Shown here: piece after piece, positions 50,872-58,494 of the stretch
How the letters are laid out: each line of letters begins with the position of its first letter
Position numbering within the stretch: position 1 is the first letter of the stretch
NCBI GenBank assembly: GCA_036269455.1
Contig: DATARS010000117.1
Span: 1 to 64,000 of the forward strand
Direction of reading: 5' to 3'
From: CF-96 sp036269455
GTDB lineage: Bacteria; Chloroflexota; Dormibacteria; Aeolococcales; Aeolococcaceae
Length of the DNA stretch: 64,000 bases
Position numbers and translations under genes: made by a program
Notes under the pieces: generated by a model
Databases searched by the model: none
What the model was told of the DNA's origin: nothing
What the model saw: the letters and a program-made list of their open reading frames with translations, nothing else

Positions 50872-51486
50872 TTACAGGTGGCGGGGGGTGATCTCGAGCA
50901 CCCCGGCCTCGGCGAGCCGGGCCACCGCCCTCGCCCGGTGCGAGACCCGGTCCTTCTCCTCGGCGCTCACCTCGCCGAAGGTGCGGCCGAGGTCGGTCGA
51001 GAGGAACGACGGGTCGTAGCCGAAGCCGGCCTCGCCGCGGGGCTCGACGAGCACCCCCTCGCAGACGCCGCGGGCGACCACCTCCTCGGCGCCCGGCCGG
51101 GCGAGGGCGAGCACCGCCACGTAGCGCACCCGGCGATCGTCGGGGCAGCGGCGCTCGACCTCGTCGAGGAGGCCGCGCAGCCGGCTGGCGTCGTCGGCGT
51201 CCTCACCGAGCCAGCGGCTCGAGTGCGGTCCCGGCCAGCCGCGCAGCGCCTCCACCTCGATCCCGCTGTCGTCGCCGAGGGCGCAGAGCCCGGTGGCCCG
51301 GCAGACCTCGACCGCCTTGATCCGCGCGTTCTCCGCGTACCCGGGCCCGGGCTCGTCGACGTCGCCCTCGAAGCCGGCGTCGTCGAGGCTGAGCAGCCGC
51401 CAGGGATGGTCGCGGAGCAGGCGCCGGAACTCGCCCAGCTTTCCCCGGTTGCGGGTGGCGACCACCAGCGCCGGGCGGTCGGGCAT
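50872..51486 (-). CDS. rdgB: Non-canonical purine NTP pyrophosphatase (RdgB/HAM1)
   Basis: A 204-residue ITPase/XTPase. The opening VVATRNRGKLGEFRRLL, GDDSGIEVEALRGWPGPHS, FGYDPSF and the C-terminal SHRARA are all diagnostic. It removes ITP, dITP and XTP from the nucleotide pool. The start follows the rph stop directly (TGAATG), a common rph-rdgB arrangement. Confidence 0.95.
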   Translation of the reverse strand: MPDRPALVVATRNRGKLGEFRRLLRDHPWRLLSLDDAGFEGDVDEPGPGYAENARIKAVEVCRATGLCALGDDSGIEVEALRGWPGPHSSRWLGEDADDASRLRGLLDEVERRCPDDRRVRYVAVLALARPGAEEVVARGVCEGVLVEPRGEAGFGYDPSFLSTDLGRTFGEVSAEEKDRVSHRARAVARLAEAGVLEITPRHL

Positions 51487-52212
51487 TCAGTCGCGGCCCT
51501 GCGCCACCGCCCGGCGCTGGATGGCGAAGAGCTCCTCGAGGCCCACCCGGGCGAGCCCGAGCATCGCCTCGGCCTGGGCCGCGTCGAAGGGCTCGCGCTC
51601 GGCGGTGCCCTGGAGCTCGACGTAGCGGCCGTCGTCGGTGCCGACGCAGTTCATGTCGGTGTCGGCGGCGGAGTCCTCGAGGTAGTCGAGGTCGAGCCGC
51701 GGCGTCCCCTTGACGATGCCGACGCTCACCGCGGCGACCTGGTGGCGGAGCGGGTCGCTGGCGAGCAGGCGGGCCTCGCGCAGCCGCTCGACGGCGAGGG
51801 CGAGCGCCACCCAGGCGCCGGTGATCGACGCGGTCCGGGTGCCGCCGTCGGCGACGAGGACGTCGCAGTCGAGGATGACGGTCCGCTCGCCGAGGGCTCG
51901 GAAGTCGACGGCGATGCGCAGCGCGCGGCCGATCAGCCGCTGGATCTCCTGCACCCGCCCGTCGATGCGGCCCTTGCGGGCGTCGCGATCGCTGCGGGTG
52001 AGCGTCGACCGCGGGAGCATTGCGTACTCGGCGGTCACCCAGCCCTGGCCCGTGCCCTTGCGGTAGGGGGGCACGCGCTCCTCGACGCTGGCGGCGCAGA
52101 GCACCCTCGTCTCACCCACGGTGATGAGCGCGCTCCCCTCGGCGTAGGGGACGGCGCCGGTCTCGATGGTGGTGGGTCGCAGCTGATCCGGCCGGCGGCC
52201 GTCGGCACGCAT
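51487..52212 (-). CDS. rph: Ribonuclease PH
   Basis: A 241-residue phosphorolytic exoribonuclease trimming tRNA 3' ends. GSALITVGETRVLC, the RDARKGRIDGR phosphate-binding region, the catalytic-site DCDVLVADGGTRTASITGA and the C-terminal region fit RNase PH well. TACACT on the minus strand (52226-52221) ends 8 nt from ATG 52212, so it may be leaderless and shares a short divergent promoter region with the protease gene. Confidence 0.95.
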   Translation of the reverse strand: MRADGRRPDQLRPTTIETGAVPYAEGSALITVGETRVLCAASVEERVPPYRKGTGQGWVTAEYAMLPRSTLTRSDRDARKGRIDGRVQEIQRLIGRALRIAVDFRALGERTVILDCDVLVADGGTRTASITGAWVALALAVERLREARLLASDPLRHQVAAVSVGIVKGTPRLDLDYLEDSAADTDMNCVGTDDGRYVELQGTAEREPFDAAQAEAMLGLARVGLEELFAIQRRAVAQGRD

Positions 52213-52220
52213 GGGCCTGG

Positions 52221-52262
52221 AGTGTAGTCAGACGCGCTGTCGACCCGGGCTGCTGCCACAAT
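52221..52262. promoter_or_regulatory. Divergent leaderless promoter pair (rph and protease)
   Basis: Minus-strand TACACT (52226-52221) lies 8 nt before the rph ATG; plus-strand CACAAT (52257-52262) lies 8 nt before GTG 52271. Confidence 0.45.
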
Positions 52263-52270
52263 GCGGGCAC

Positions 52271-53236
52271 GTGCCCACCTGCGTCTGTGGGGAGCCGCTG
52301 CTCCCCGACCACCGTTTCTGCGCGGCATGCGGGCGCGCGCAGATGGGCGCGCGTACATCCGACGCGATCCCCGGCTGGCCGCCGACGCTGCCGCGGGAGC
52401 CGTGGGTGCCGCGGACGTTCTCTCCGCCCCGGCGGCGCTCCTGGGCGACCACCGCCGGTGCCACCGCGCTCGGGCTGCTGCTGGTGCTCGCGGTGGCCTT
52501 CACCGTCGGCTACCGCTCCGCCAGCCTGGCGCCGCAGGTGGTGGCGCGCTTCATCCCCGGGCCCTTCGCGACCCCCGTCTCCTCGCTGGTGCCGCGGCCG
52601 CTCGCCGCGGTGGCCGACCAGGCGCTGACCCGGGTGGTCACAGTCCAGGTCGTGACCGGGACCGGCGAGGAGTTCGGCACCGGCTGGATCCTCGACAACC
52701 ACGGCGACGTCGTCACCAACAACCACGTCATCGAGGGCGGGTCGACCATCCGCCTGCTCGACAGCAACAAGCAGATGCACACCGGCGTCGTGCTCGGCTC
52801 CGACAAGGCGCAGGACATCGCCGTGGTCCGGGCCATCGACGGCCAGCCGCTGCCGGGCGACCCGCTCCCGCTCGCCGCCGACGGCGACGCGCCCCACCCG
52901 GAGCAGGTGGTGGTGCTCGCCTCGACAAAGGCCACCAACCACAGCGACCGCACCGTGGAGACCCTGGCGCTGCTCCACCAGTCGATCCCGGTGCAGGGCG
53001 ACGGCCAGGCCGGGACCCCGGGGGCGGGGGGCACCACCTATGAGGACATGATGGTGCTCCACGGCCAGATGATCTACCGCGGCAACAGCGGCGGCCCGGT
53101 GCTCGACGCCTATGGCCGGGTCGTCGGGATCATCACCCTGGCGAGCCAGTCGACCCCACAGGCCTTCGCCATCCCGATCACCCGGGTGGTGGGCCAGCTC
53201 CACGGGTTCGCCGGGCGCAACACCCCCGCGACCTGA
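52271..53236 (+). CDS. Zinc-ribbon-tethered trypsin-like serine protease
   Basis: A 321-residue membrane protease. A short cytoplasmic zinc ribbon (C4, C6, C17, C20: CVCGE...FCAACG) precedes one membrane helix (about 60-80). The outer part is an HtrA-like trypsin fold with H152 (NNHVIEG), D182 (DIAVV) and S273 (RGNSGGP). There is no C-terminal PDZ domain, unlike DegP or HtrA. The zinc ribbon on the cytoplasmic side could tether or sense. GTG 52271 is chosen because it begins the ribbon and follows CACAAT. Confidence 0.85.
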   Translation: MPTCVCGEPLLPDHRFCAACGRAQMGARTSDAIPGWPPTLPREPWVPRTFSPPRRRSWATTAGATALGLLLVLAVAFTVGYRSASLAPQVVARFIPGPFATPVSSLVPRPLAAVADQALTRVVTVQVVTGTGEEFGTGWILDNHGDVVTNNHVIEGGSTIRLLDSNKQMHTGVVLGSDKAQDIAVVRAIDGQPLPGDPLPLAADGDAPHPEQVVVLASTKATNHSDRTVETLALLHQSIPVQGDGQAGTPGAGGTTYEDMMVLHGQMIYRGNSGGPVLDAYGRVVGIITLASQSTPQAFAIPITRVVGQLHGFAGRNTPAT

Positions 53237-53255
53237 GTGAAACAATCCGCCGGGT

Positions 53256-53284
53256 TTGGGCGGACGAGACCCGGGCGATAGTCT
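53256..53284 (+). promoter_or_regulatory. Promoter of trxB
   Basis: TTGGGC (53256-53261) and TAGTCT (53279-53284) with a 17-bp spacer predict a leader of about 40 nt carrying the GGAG ribosome site. Confidence 0.5.
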
Positions 53285-53329
53285 GGGTGCCGCACCGACC
53301 CGCGCCAGCGCGCACCAACCGGAGCACCC

Positions 53330-54346
53330 GTGGACGACCGCACCTTCGACATCGCCGTGATCGGCGCCGGCCCGGCCGGGCTGGCGGCCGCGCTCTACGC
53401 GGGGCGCAGCCTGGTGCGCACCGTGGTCATCGAGGGCAAGGCGCCAGGAGGCCAGCTCCTGAACACCGAGCTGATCGAGGACTACCCCGGCTTCATGAGC
53501 ATCCTCGGCCATGAGCTCGCCACCCAGATGACCGAGCAGGCGGCGCGCTTCGGCGCCGAGATGGTCTACGCACCGGCGACCCGCATTCGCATCGAGGACG
53601 ACGGCACCAAGGTCGTGGAGACCGAGGCCGGCGAGTACCGCGCCCCGGCGGTGATCGTCACCGCGGGGGGCAACCCCCGCAAGCTCGGGGTCGCGGGCGA
53701 GGAGGAGTACGCCGGCCGCGGGGTGTCCTACTGCGCGGTCTGCGACGGCGCCTTCTTCAAGGGCGAGCACCTCGCCGTCATCGGCGGCGGCGACGCGGCG
53801 GTCGAGGAGGCGATGTTCCTCACCCGCTACGCGAGCAGGGTCACGCTCATCCACCGGCGCGACCAGTTCCGCGCCTCGCCGATCCTCGTCGAGGAGGCGC
53901 GCAAGGAGCCGAAGCTCCAGACCCTCCTCTGCACCGTGGTCGAGAGCATCGAGGGCACGCCGCTCGACACCGGCGACCACACCGGCAGGGTGACCCATCT
54001 GCGGCTGCGCAACGTCGACAGCGGCGAGGAGAGCACCCTCGACGTCGGCGGCGTGTTCATCTTCGTCGGCTTCCTGCCCAACACCGGGCTGGTCGACCGC
54101 CACGTCGAGCACGACGCCGGCGGCTACTACCTCACCGACCCCTACTCGATGATGACCAGCGTCCCGGGGATCTTCGCCGCCGGCGACGTCCGCTCCCAGC
54201 TGACCCGCCAGATCACCACCGCGGTGGGCGACGCCACCACCGCCGCGCTGGCCGCCACCAAGTGGGTGGAGGAGCGCGCCAAGGGCAACCCCGACCCCTT
54301 CGGCACCTTCATGCGGGCCTCGCAGCAGGGGGGCTGGGTGGGGTGA
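53330..54346 (+). CDS. trxB: Thioredoxin reductase
   Basis: A 338-residue FAD/NADPH disulfide reductase. The FAD motif is VIGAGPAGLAAALYAGR, the redox-active pair is CAVC in SYCAVCDGAFFKG, the NADPH motif is VIGGGDAAVEEA, and the C-terminal FAD motif includes GIFAAGDVR. It keeps thioredoxin reduced. GTG 53330 has GGAG 6 nt upstream. The stop overlaps the adenosyltransferase gene. Confidence 0.95.
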   Translation: MDDRTFDIAVIGAGPAGLAAALYAGRSLVRTVVIEGKAPGGQLLNTELIEDYPGFMSILGHELATQMTEQAARFGAEMVYAPATRIRIEDDGTKVVETEAGEYRAPAVIVTAGGNPRKLGVAGEEEYAGRGVSYCAVCDGAFFKGEHLAVIGGGDAAVEEAMFLTRYASRVTLIHRRDQFRASPILVEEARKEPKLQTLLCTVVESIEGTPLDTGDHTGRVTHLRLRNVDSGEESTLDVGGVFIFVGFLPNTGLVDRHVEHDAGGYYLTDPYSMMTSVPGIFAAGDVRSQLTRQITTAVGDATTAALAATKWVEERAKGNPDPFGTFMRASQQGGWVG

Positions 54347-54885
54347 GCAGCATCGTCACCCGCGGTGGGGACGGCGGCGAGACCAGCCTCCTCTACGGCG
54401 GGCGGGTGCCCAAGGACGACCTCCACACCGAGGCATACGGCGCCCTCGACGAGGCCATCTCCGCTCTCGGCCTGGCCCGGGCCACCGAGACCGACCCGGC
54501 CAGGGCGGACCGGCTGCTCGCCCTGCAGCGGCAGCTGTTCACGGTCGGCGCCGAGCTCGCCACCGGCCGGGGCGCCCGCCACCTGCTCGTGAAGCACTTC
54601 CCCACCGTTGACGCGGCCATGGTCGACGCGCTCGAGGAGGAGACCCACGACCTCGAGGCCCGGGTCCCCCTGCCCCGAGCCTTCGTCATCCCGGGGGGCA
54701 CGCCCGCCGCCGCCGCGGTGGACATGGCGCGCACCCTGGTGCGCCGCGCCGAGCGCCGGGCGGTCGCGCTCCACCGCGCCGGCGAGCTCGAGAACGCCGA
54801 GGTGCTCCGCTACCTCAACCGCTGCTCCGACCTCCTCTTCATGCTCGCCCGCGAGGCCGAGCAGGGCGCCACCACCCAGAAGTAG
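54343..54885 (+). CDS. Cob(I)yrinic acid a,c-diamide adenosyltransferase, PduO type
   Basis: A 180-residue ATP:cob(I)alamin adenosyltransferase of the PduO/MMAB fold. The N-terminal TRGGDGGETSLLYGGRVPKD is the ATP-binding loop (TKxGDxGxTxL family), and the C-terminal RRAERRAVAL and YLNRCSDLLF carry the substrate-binding Arg and Asp. It makes adenosylcobalamin, the likely ligand of the riboswitch at 27110. GTG 54343 overlaps the trxB stop; pairing with thioredoxin reductase could supply reducing power, though this is inference. Confidence 0.92.
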   Translation: MSSIVTRGGDGGETSLLYGGRVPKDDLHTEAYGALDEAISALGLARATETDPARADRLLALQRQLFTVGAELATGRGARHLLVKHFPTVDAAMVDALEEETHDLEARVPLPRAFVIPGGTPAAAAVDMARTLVRRAERRAVALHRAGELENAEVLRYLNRCSDLLFMLAREAEQGATTQK

Positions 54886-54887
54886 GG

Positions 54888-56087
54888 TCAGCCGAGCAGG
54901 CGGTGGGCCTGGAGGGCGAGCCAGAGGCGGTGGCGGACGGCCGGGTCGTCGAGGTCGGCGTCGAGCAGGGCGGCGATGCGGTCGAGCCGGTAGACCACGG
55001 TGTGGCGATGGACCCCGAGCCGGGCCGCGGCGTCGCCGAGGCTGCGGGCGCAGAGCACCGCCTCGAGAGTGCGGAGCTGCTCGGCGGCGCGCGGGCCGCC
55101 GTCGGCCATGGCGCCGAGGACACGGCCGACGTGGGCGCGGAGCGCCTCGCGATCGGCGTCGAGGGCGGCGAAGAGGCCGAGCTCGACGTCATCGTGGACG
55201 AGGTCGCCGGGCCGCAGGCGCCGCCCCACGTCGAGGACGCGGTGGGCGCGGCGGGCGGCGGCGGCGACCTCGTCGAGGCCGGCGGCGACGGGGCCGACCC
55301 CGATCACCAGCTCTCCCGGACCGAAGCCGGACATCGCCTGCGCCCCGGCGCGCGCCAGGCCGTCGACCGCGGCCTCGCCGTCGACCAGCGCCGTCCAGAC
55401 GCCGGGGTCGGCGACGACGAGCAGGGCGCGGGCGGAGCGCCAGGCGGAGCCGAGCAGGCGGTCGGCGTCGGCGCCGGGGGGCACCGAGCAGGCGAGCAGC
55501 CGGTAGGGGGGACGCAGCTCGAGGTCGCAGGCAGCGGCGAGACGGCGCAGCTCGGCCGAGGCGTCGCCGGCGAGGAGGCGGCCGAGGACGCGGTCGCGGT
55601 CGCGGTCGCGCTGGCGCACCAGCCGCTCGCGGGTCTCGAGGTAGGCGCCCCCGACCGCCCCGCTGATCTCGTCGAGGTACTCGAGGACCTCCTCGCTGAG
55701 CGCCACCACCGTCTCCGGGGGCAGTCCGCCCATCCGGGTGGCGGCGTCGACCACCTCGCGCCAGACCACCTTGGCGGCGAGCCGGTAGCCGCGGAGCAGC
55801 ACCTCGAGGGGGACGCCGAGCTCGGCCTGCTGGGCGCCGGCGAGCCCGAGGGTGGCGAGCTCGGTGGGGTGGGGCCGGCGGCCGTCGTGGAGCTGGCGGA
55901 GCAGGGCGTGGAGGCCGTCGCGGCAGGCGGCGACGATCGCCCGGAGGTAGCGGAGGCGGCCGAACTCGGGGGGCAGCTCCAGCTCCTCGCTGAGCCGGCG
56001 GGCAAGGCGGTGGGCGATCTCGTCCGACGAGGCGAGCAGGGTGGCGCTGACCTCGGCGGGGAGCCGGGGCGCCTCGGGCACACTCAC
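54888..56087 (-). CDS. PucR/CdaR-type transcriptional regulator
   Basis: A 399-residue regulator. An N-terminal helical sensor-like region is followed by a GGDEF-related mid-domain and the C-terminal PucR helix-turn-helix (LEAVLCARSLGDAAARLGVHRHTVVYRLDRI). Such proteins control purine, sugar-acid or lipid-related genes. Two in-frame GTG starts are possible (56087, 56081), and AAGGGG lies before the second. Minus-strand TATGGT ends 6 nt before GTG 56087. It is divergent from the ferritin-like gene, sharing a palindrome. Confidence 0.85.
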   Translation of the reverse strand: MSVPEAPRLPAEVSATLLASSDEIAHRLARRLSEELELPPEFGRLRYLRAIVAACRDGLHALLRQLHDGRRPHPTELATLGLAGAQQAELGVPLEVLLRGYRLAAKVVWREVVDAATRMGGLPPETVVALSEEVLEYLDEISGAVGGAYLETRERLVRQRDRDRDRVLGRLLAGDASAELRRLAAACDLELRPPYRLLACSVPPGADADRLLGSAWRSARALLVVADPGVWTALVDGEAAVDGLARAGAQAMSGFGPGELVIGVGPVAAGLDEVAAAARRAHRVLDVGRRLRPGDLVHDDVELGLFAALDADREALRAHVGRVLGAMADGGPRAAEQLRTLEAVLCARSLGDAAARLGVHRHTVVYRLDRIAALLDADLDDPAVRHRLWLALQAHRLLG

Positions 56088-56093
56088 CCCTTA

Positions 56094-56103
56094 ACCATAT
56101 GGT
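56094..56103. promoter_or_regulatory. Palindrome ACCATATGGT between divergent genes
   Basis: A perfect 10-bp palindrome overlaps the predicted -10 of the PucR-type gene and lies 82 bp before the ferritin-like gene, a sensible place for autoregulation. Confidence 0.4.
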
Positions 56104-56184
56104 CACGGTGGCCAAAAATGGGGGCTCCAGCCGTGGGTCCGGGCCGATGACTTGGCCGGGGTGTAGAAGGGACAATTTCTGACG

Positions 56185-56979
56185 ATGTTGTATAACGAAC
56201 TCTTCGACCGCCTCGAGCGGGCCCGGTGGCAGCTGCGCACCGATATCCCCTTCGACGAGATCGATCGCTCGAAGGTGAGCGATCAGTGGATCCACGACCT
56301 GCGCCAGGTCTGCCTGACCGAGCTGAGCGCGCTGTACGCCACCGAGATGTTCCTCCGCGACTTCTACGCGGACATCGACTTCTGCAGCTTCGTCTCGATC
56401 TGGTTCTACGAGGAGATGAAGCACTACCTCACGCTGCGGCGCTACCTCGAGCACCTCGGCCAGGAGTTCGACGACGAGGGCGAGCTGCCCCGGCTGCGGC
56501 TGACCTTCGCCGAGGGCCCGGCGATCGAGACGCTGACCATGCACTTCGTCGGCGAGCAGCGCCTCGCCCACTGGTACACGGCGTTCAGCAACCAGGCGCC
56601 CGAGCCGGTGCTGGGGCTCATCTTCAAGACCCTCGCCTCCGACGAGCTGCGCCACGCCGCGTGCTACGCGAGCTACCTGCGCAAGGCCGTCAAGAACCGG
56701 CCCGACTGCCTCCCCGACATCCTGCGGATGGCGCTGTGGATGCTCCGCACCACCAACGATGCGCCCAAGCATCCGACCGCCATCACCGTGCCCTCGGTCG
56801 TCTCCAAGCTCGAGGACCCGGAGTACGTCCAGCGCATGCTCAACCTGTACCTTCCCGGTCGCGACCACGAGGCCCCGGTGCAGCGGAGGGTGCTGGCGGT
56901 GATGTCGGAGCTCGCTGGCGAGCGCATCGAGACCATGCGCGACCTGCCGGCGCTGATCCGCGGCGCCGCGGTGGCGTGA
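56185..56979 (+). CDS. Ferritin-like di-iron protein (acyl-ACP desaturase-like)
   Basis: A 264-residue helical protein with the di-iron carboxylate layout: TELSALYATEMF (helix with Glu), FYEEMKHY (E-x-x-H), then HFVGEQRL and SDELRHAACY (E-x-x-H). This matches the ferritin-like superfamily, near acyl-ACP desaturase and related oxygenases. No signal peptide or membrane segment. ATG 56185 has AAGGG 13 nt upstream, rather distant. A lipid desaturase or N-oxygenase role is possible, and the divergent PucR-type protein may control it. Confidence 0.78.
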   Translation: MLYNELFDRLERARWQLRTDIPFDEIDRSKVSDQWIHDLRQVCLTELSALYATEMFLRDFYADIDFCSFVSIWFYEEMKHYLTLRRYLEHLGQEFDDEGELPRLRLTFAEGPAIETLTMHFVGEQRLAHWYTAFSNQAPEPVLGLIFKTLASDELRHAACYASYLRKAVKNRPDCLPDILRMALWMLRTTNDAPKHPTAITVPSVVSKLEDPEYVQRMLNLYLPGRDHEAPVQRRVLAVMSELAGERIETMRDLPALIRGAAVA

Positions 56980-57003
56980 GCCGGGCCGGATCCGGGGCGC
57001 TCC

Positions 57004-57009
57004 TATAAT
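57004..57009 (+). promoter_or_regulatory. -10 element (TATAAT) of the acylphosphatase gene
   Basis: A consensus TATAAT ends 6 nt before ATG 57016. There is no -35-like hexamer at 17 bp and no ribosome binding site, the clearest leaderless candidate in the window. Confidence 0.55.
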
Positions 57010-57015
57010 CGGGCC

Positions 57016-57300
57016 ATGACCGAGCCCCGCGTCCGCGTTCGCGCCCGGGTGCGCGGGCGGGTGCAGGCGGTCGGCTTTCGCGCCTACGTCCTCCACCACG
57101 CCTCCCAGCTCGAGCTCGGCGGGACCGTCGCCAACCGGCCGGACGGGACCGTCGAGTGCGTCGCCGAGGGCCCGGGCCCGGCGGTGGACACGCTGGTGAG
57201 GCGGCTCCACCGCGGACCCCTGGCCGCTCGCGTCGAGAGCGTCGAGGTCACCCCCGAGTCGCCTCGGGGAGAGCGGGCGCCGATGCGGGTGACGAGGTGA
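57016..57300 (+). CDS. acyP: Acylphosphatase
   Basis: A 94-residue acylphosphatase. The phosphate-binding loop GRVQAVGFR supplies the catalytic Arg, and GTVANRPDGTVE contains the catalytic Asn. It hydrolyses acyl phosphates such as acetyl- and carbamoyl-phosphate. The gene ends with a TGA that overlaps an in-frame GTG of the aminotransferase, making it the first gene of the operon leading into trp. Confidence 0.9.
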   Translation: MTEPRVRVRARVRGRVQAVGFRAYVLHHASQLELGGTVANRPDGTVECVAEGPGPAVDTLVRRLHRGPLAARVESVEVTPESPRGERAPMRVTR

Positions 57301-57302
57301 CG

Positions 57303-58487
57303 ATGCGCTTCGCCGAGCGCATGTCGCGCCTGGGCACGGAGGGGGCGTTCGAGGTCCTGGCCCAGGCTCGGATGCTCGAGGCCCGCGGCCGCGACATCGT
57401 CCACCTGGAGATCGGCGAGCCCGACTTCGAGACCCCGCCGAACATCGTCGACGCGGCGGTGCGGGCGATGCGCGCCGGCCACACCCACTACACCCCGGCG
57501 AGCGGGATCATGGAGGTGCGCGAGGCGGTGGCGCGCTCGGTGAGCCTGACCACCGGCGTCGACACCTCGCCGCTCAGCGTGGTTCTCACCCCCGGCAGCA
57601 AGAACATCATCCACTTCGCCCTGCTCACCCTGGTCGAGCCGGGCGACGAGGTGCTGGTCCCCGATCCCGGCTATCCCAACTACGCGTCGCTGACCAACTT
57701 CACCGGCGCGGTGCCGGTGCCGGTGCCGATGCGTGAGGAGCGCGGCTTCCGCCTCGACGTCGACGAGCTGCGCTCGCTGGTCACCGACCGCACCCGGATG
57801 ATCATCATCAACACCCCCGCCAACCCCACCGGCGGCTGCCTGACCGCGGCCGATGTGAGCGCCATCGCCGAGCTCGCGATCGAGCGCGACCTCACGGTGC
57901 TGAGCGACGAGCTCTACTGGCGGCTGATCTACGAGGGCGAGCACGTGTCGCCGTACTCGATCCCCGGGATGGCGGAGCGCACCGTGCTCATCGACGGCCT
58001 GAGCAAGGCGTGGGCGATGTGCGGCTGGCGGCTGGGCATGGGCGTGATGCCCGTCGAGCTCGCCCGGCGCATGGACACGCTGATGATCAACACCTCGTCG
58101 TGCGCCGCGTCGTTCACCCAGCTGGCGGCGGTCGAGGCGATCGAGTCGCCGCTCTCCGACGCCGCCGTGGACGCCATGCGCGAGGAGTTCCGCACCCGAC
58201 GCGACCTCGTCGTCGACGGTCTCAACCGCATCCCGGGGATGCACTGCCACCGTCCGGCGGGCGCCTTCTACGTCTTCCCCAACATCACTGGCACCGGCTG
58301 GGACGAGCGCGAGCTCGCCCACGCGCTGCTCCACGAGGCCGGGGTCGCGGTGCTCCCCGGCACGGCGTTCGGCGCCCATGGCGCCGGGTTCCTGCGGCTG
58401 TCGTACGCCAACTCGGTGCCCAACCTCGAGCGGGCCCTGGAGCGCATCGCCGTGCACCTCGCCGCCGCCGAGCCCGCGGCGTCGTAG
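57303..58487 (+). CDS. Class I/II pyridoxal-phosphate aminotransferase
   Basis: A 394-residue fold-type I aminotransferase of the aspartate/alanine family. HLEIGEPDFETP opens the substrate-binding region, NTPANPTGG follows, and the PLP lysine is in DGLSKAWAMCGWRLG, with R in the last motif FLRLSYAN. Start ATG 57303 (GAGG just upstream) is preferred to GTG 57297, which overlaps the acylphosphatase stop. It is encoded directly before trpE; an aromatic or aspartate transamination is plausible. Confidence 0.88.
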   Translation: MRFAERMSRLGTEGAFEVLAQARMLEARGRDIVHLEIGEPDFETPPNIVDAAVRAMRAGHTHYTPASGIMEVREAVARSVSLTTGVDTSPLSVVLTPGSKNIIHFALLTLVEPGDEVLVPDPGYPNYASLTNFTGAVPVPVPMREERGFRLDVDELRSLVTDRTRMIIINTPANPTGGCLTAADVSAIAELAIERDLTVLSDELYWRLIYEGEHVSPYSIPGMAERTVLIDGLSKAWAMCGWRLGMGVMPVELARRMDTLMINTSSCAASFTQLAAVEAIESPLSDAAVDAMREEFRTRRDLVVDGLNRIPGMHCHRPAGAFYVFPNITGTGWDERELAHALLHEAGVAVLPGTAFGAHGAGFLRLSYANSVPNLERALERIAVHLAAAEPAAS

Positions 58488-58494
58488 CCCCAGC

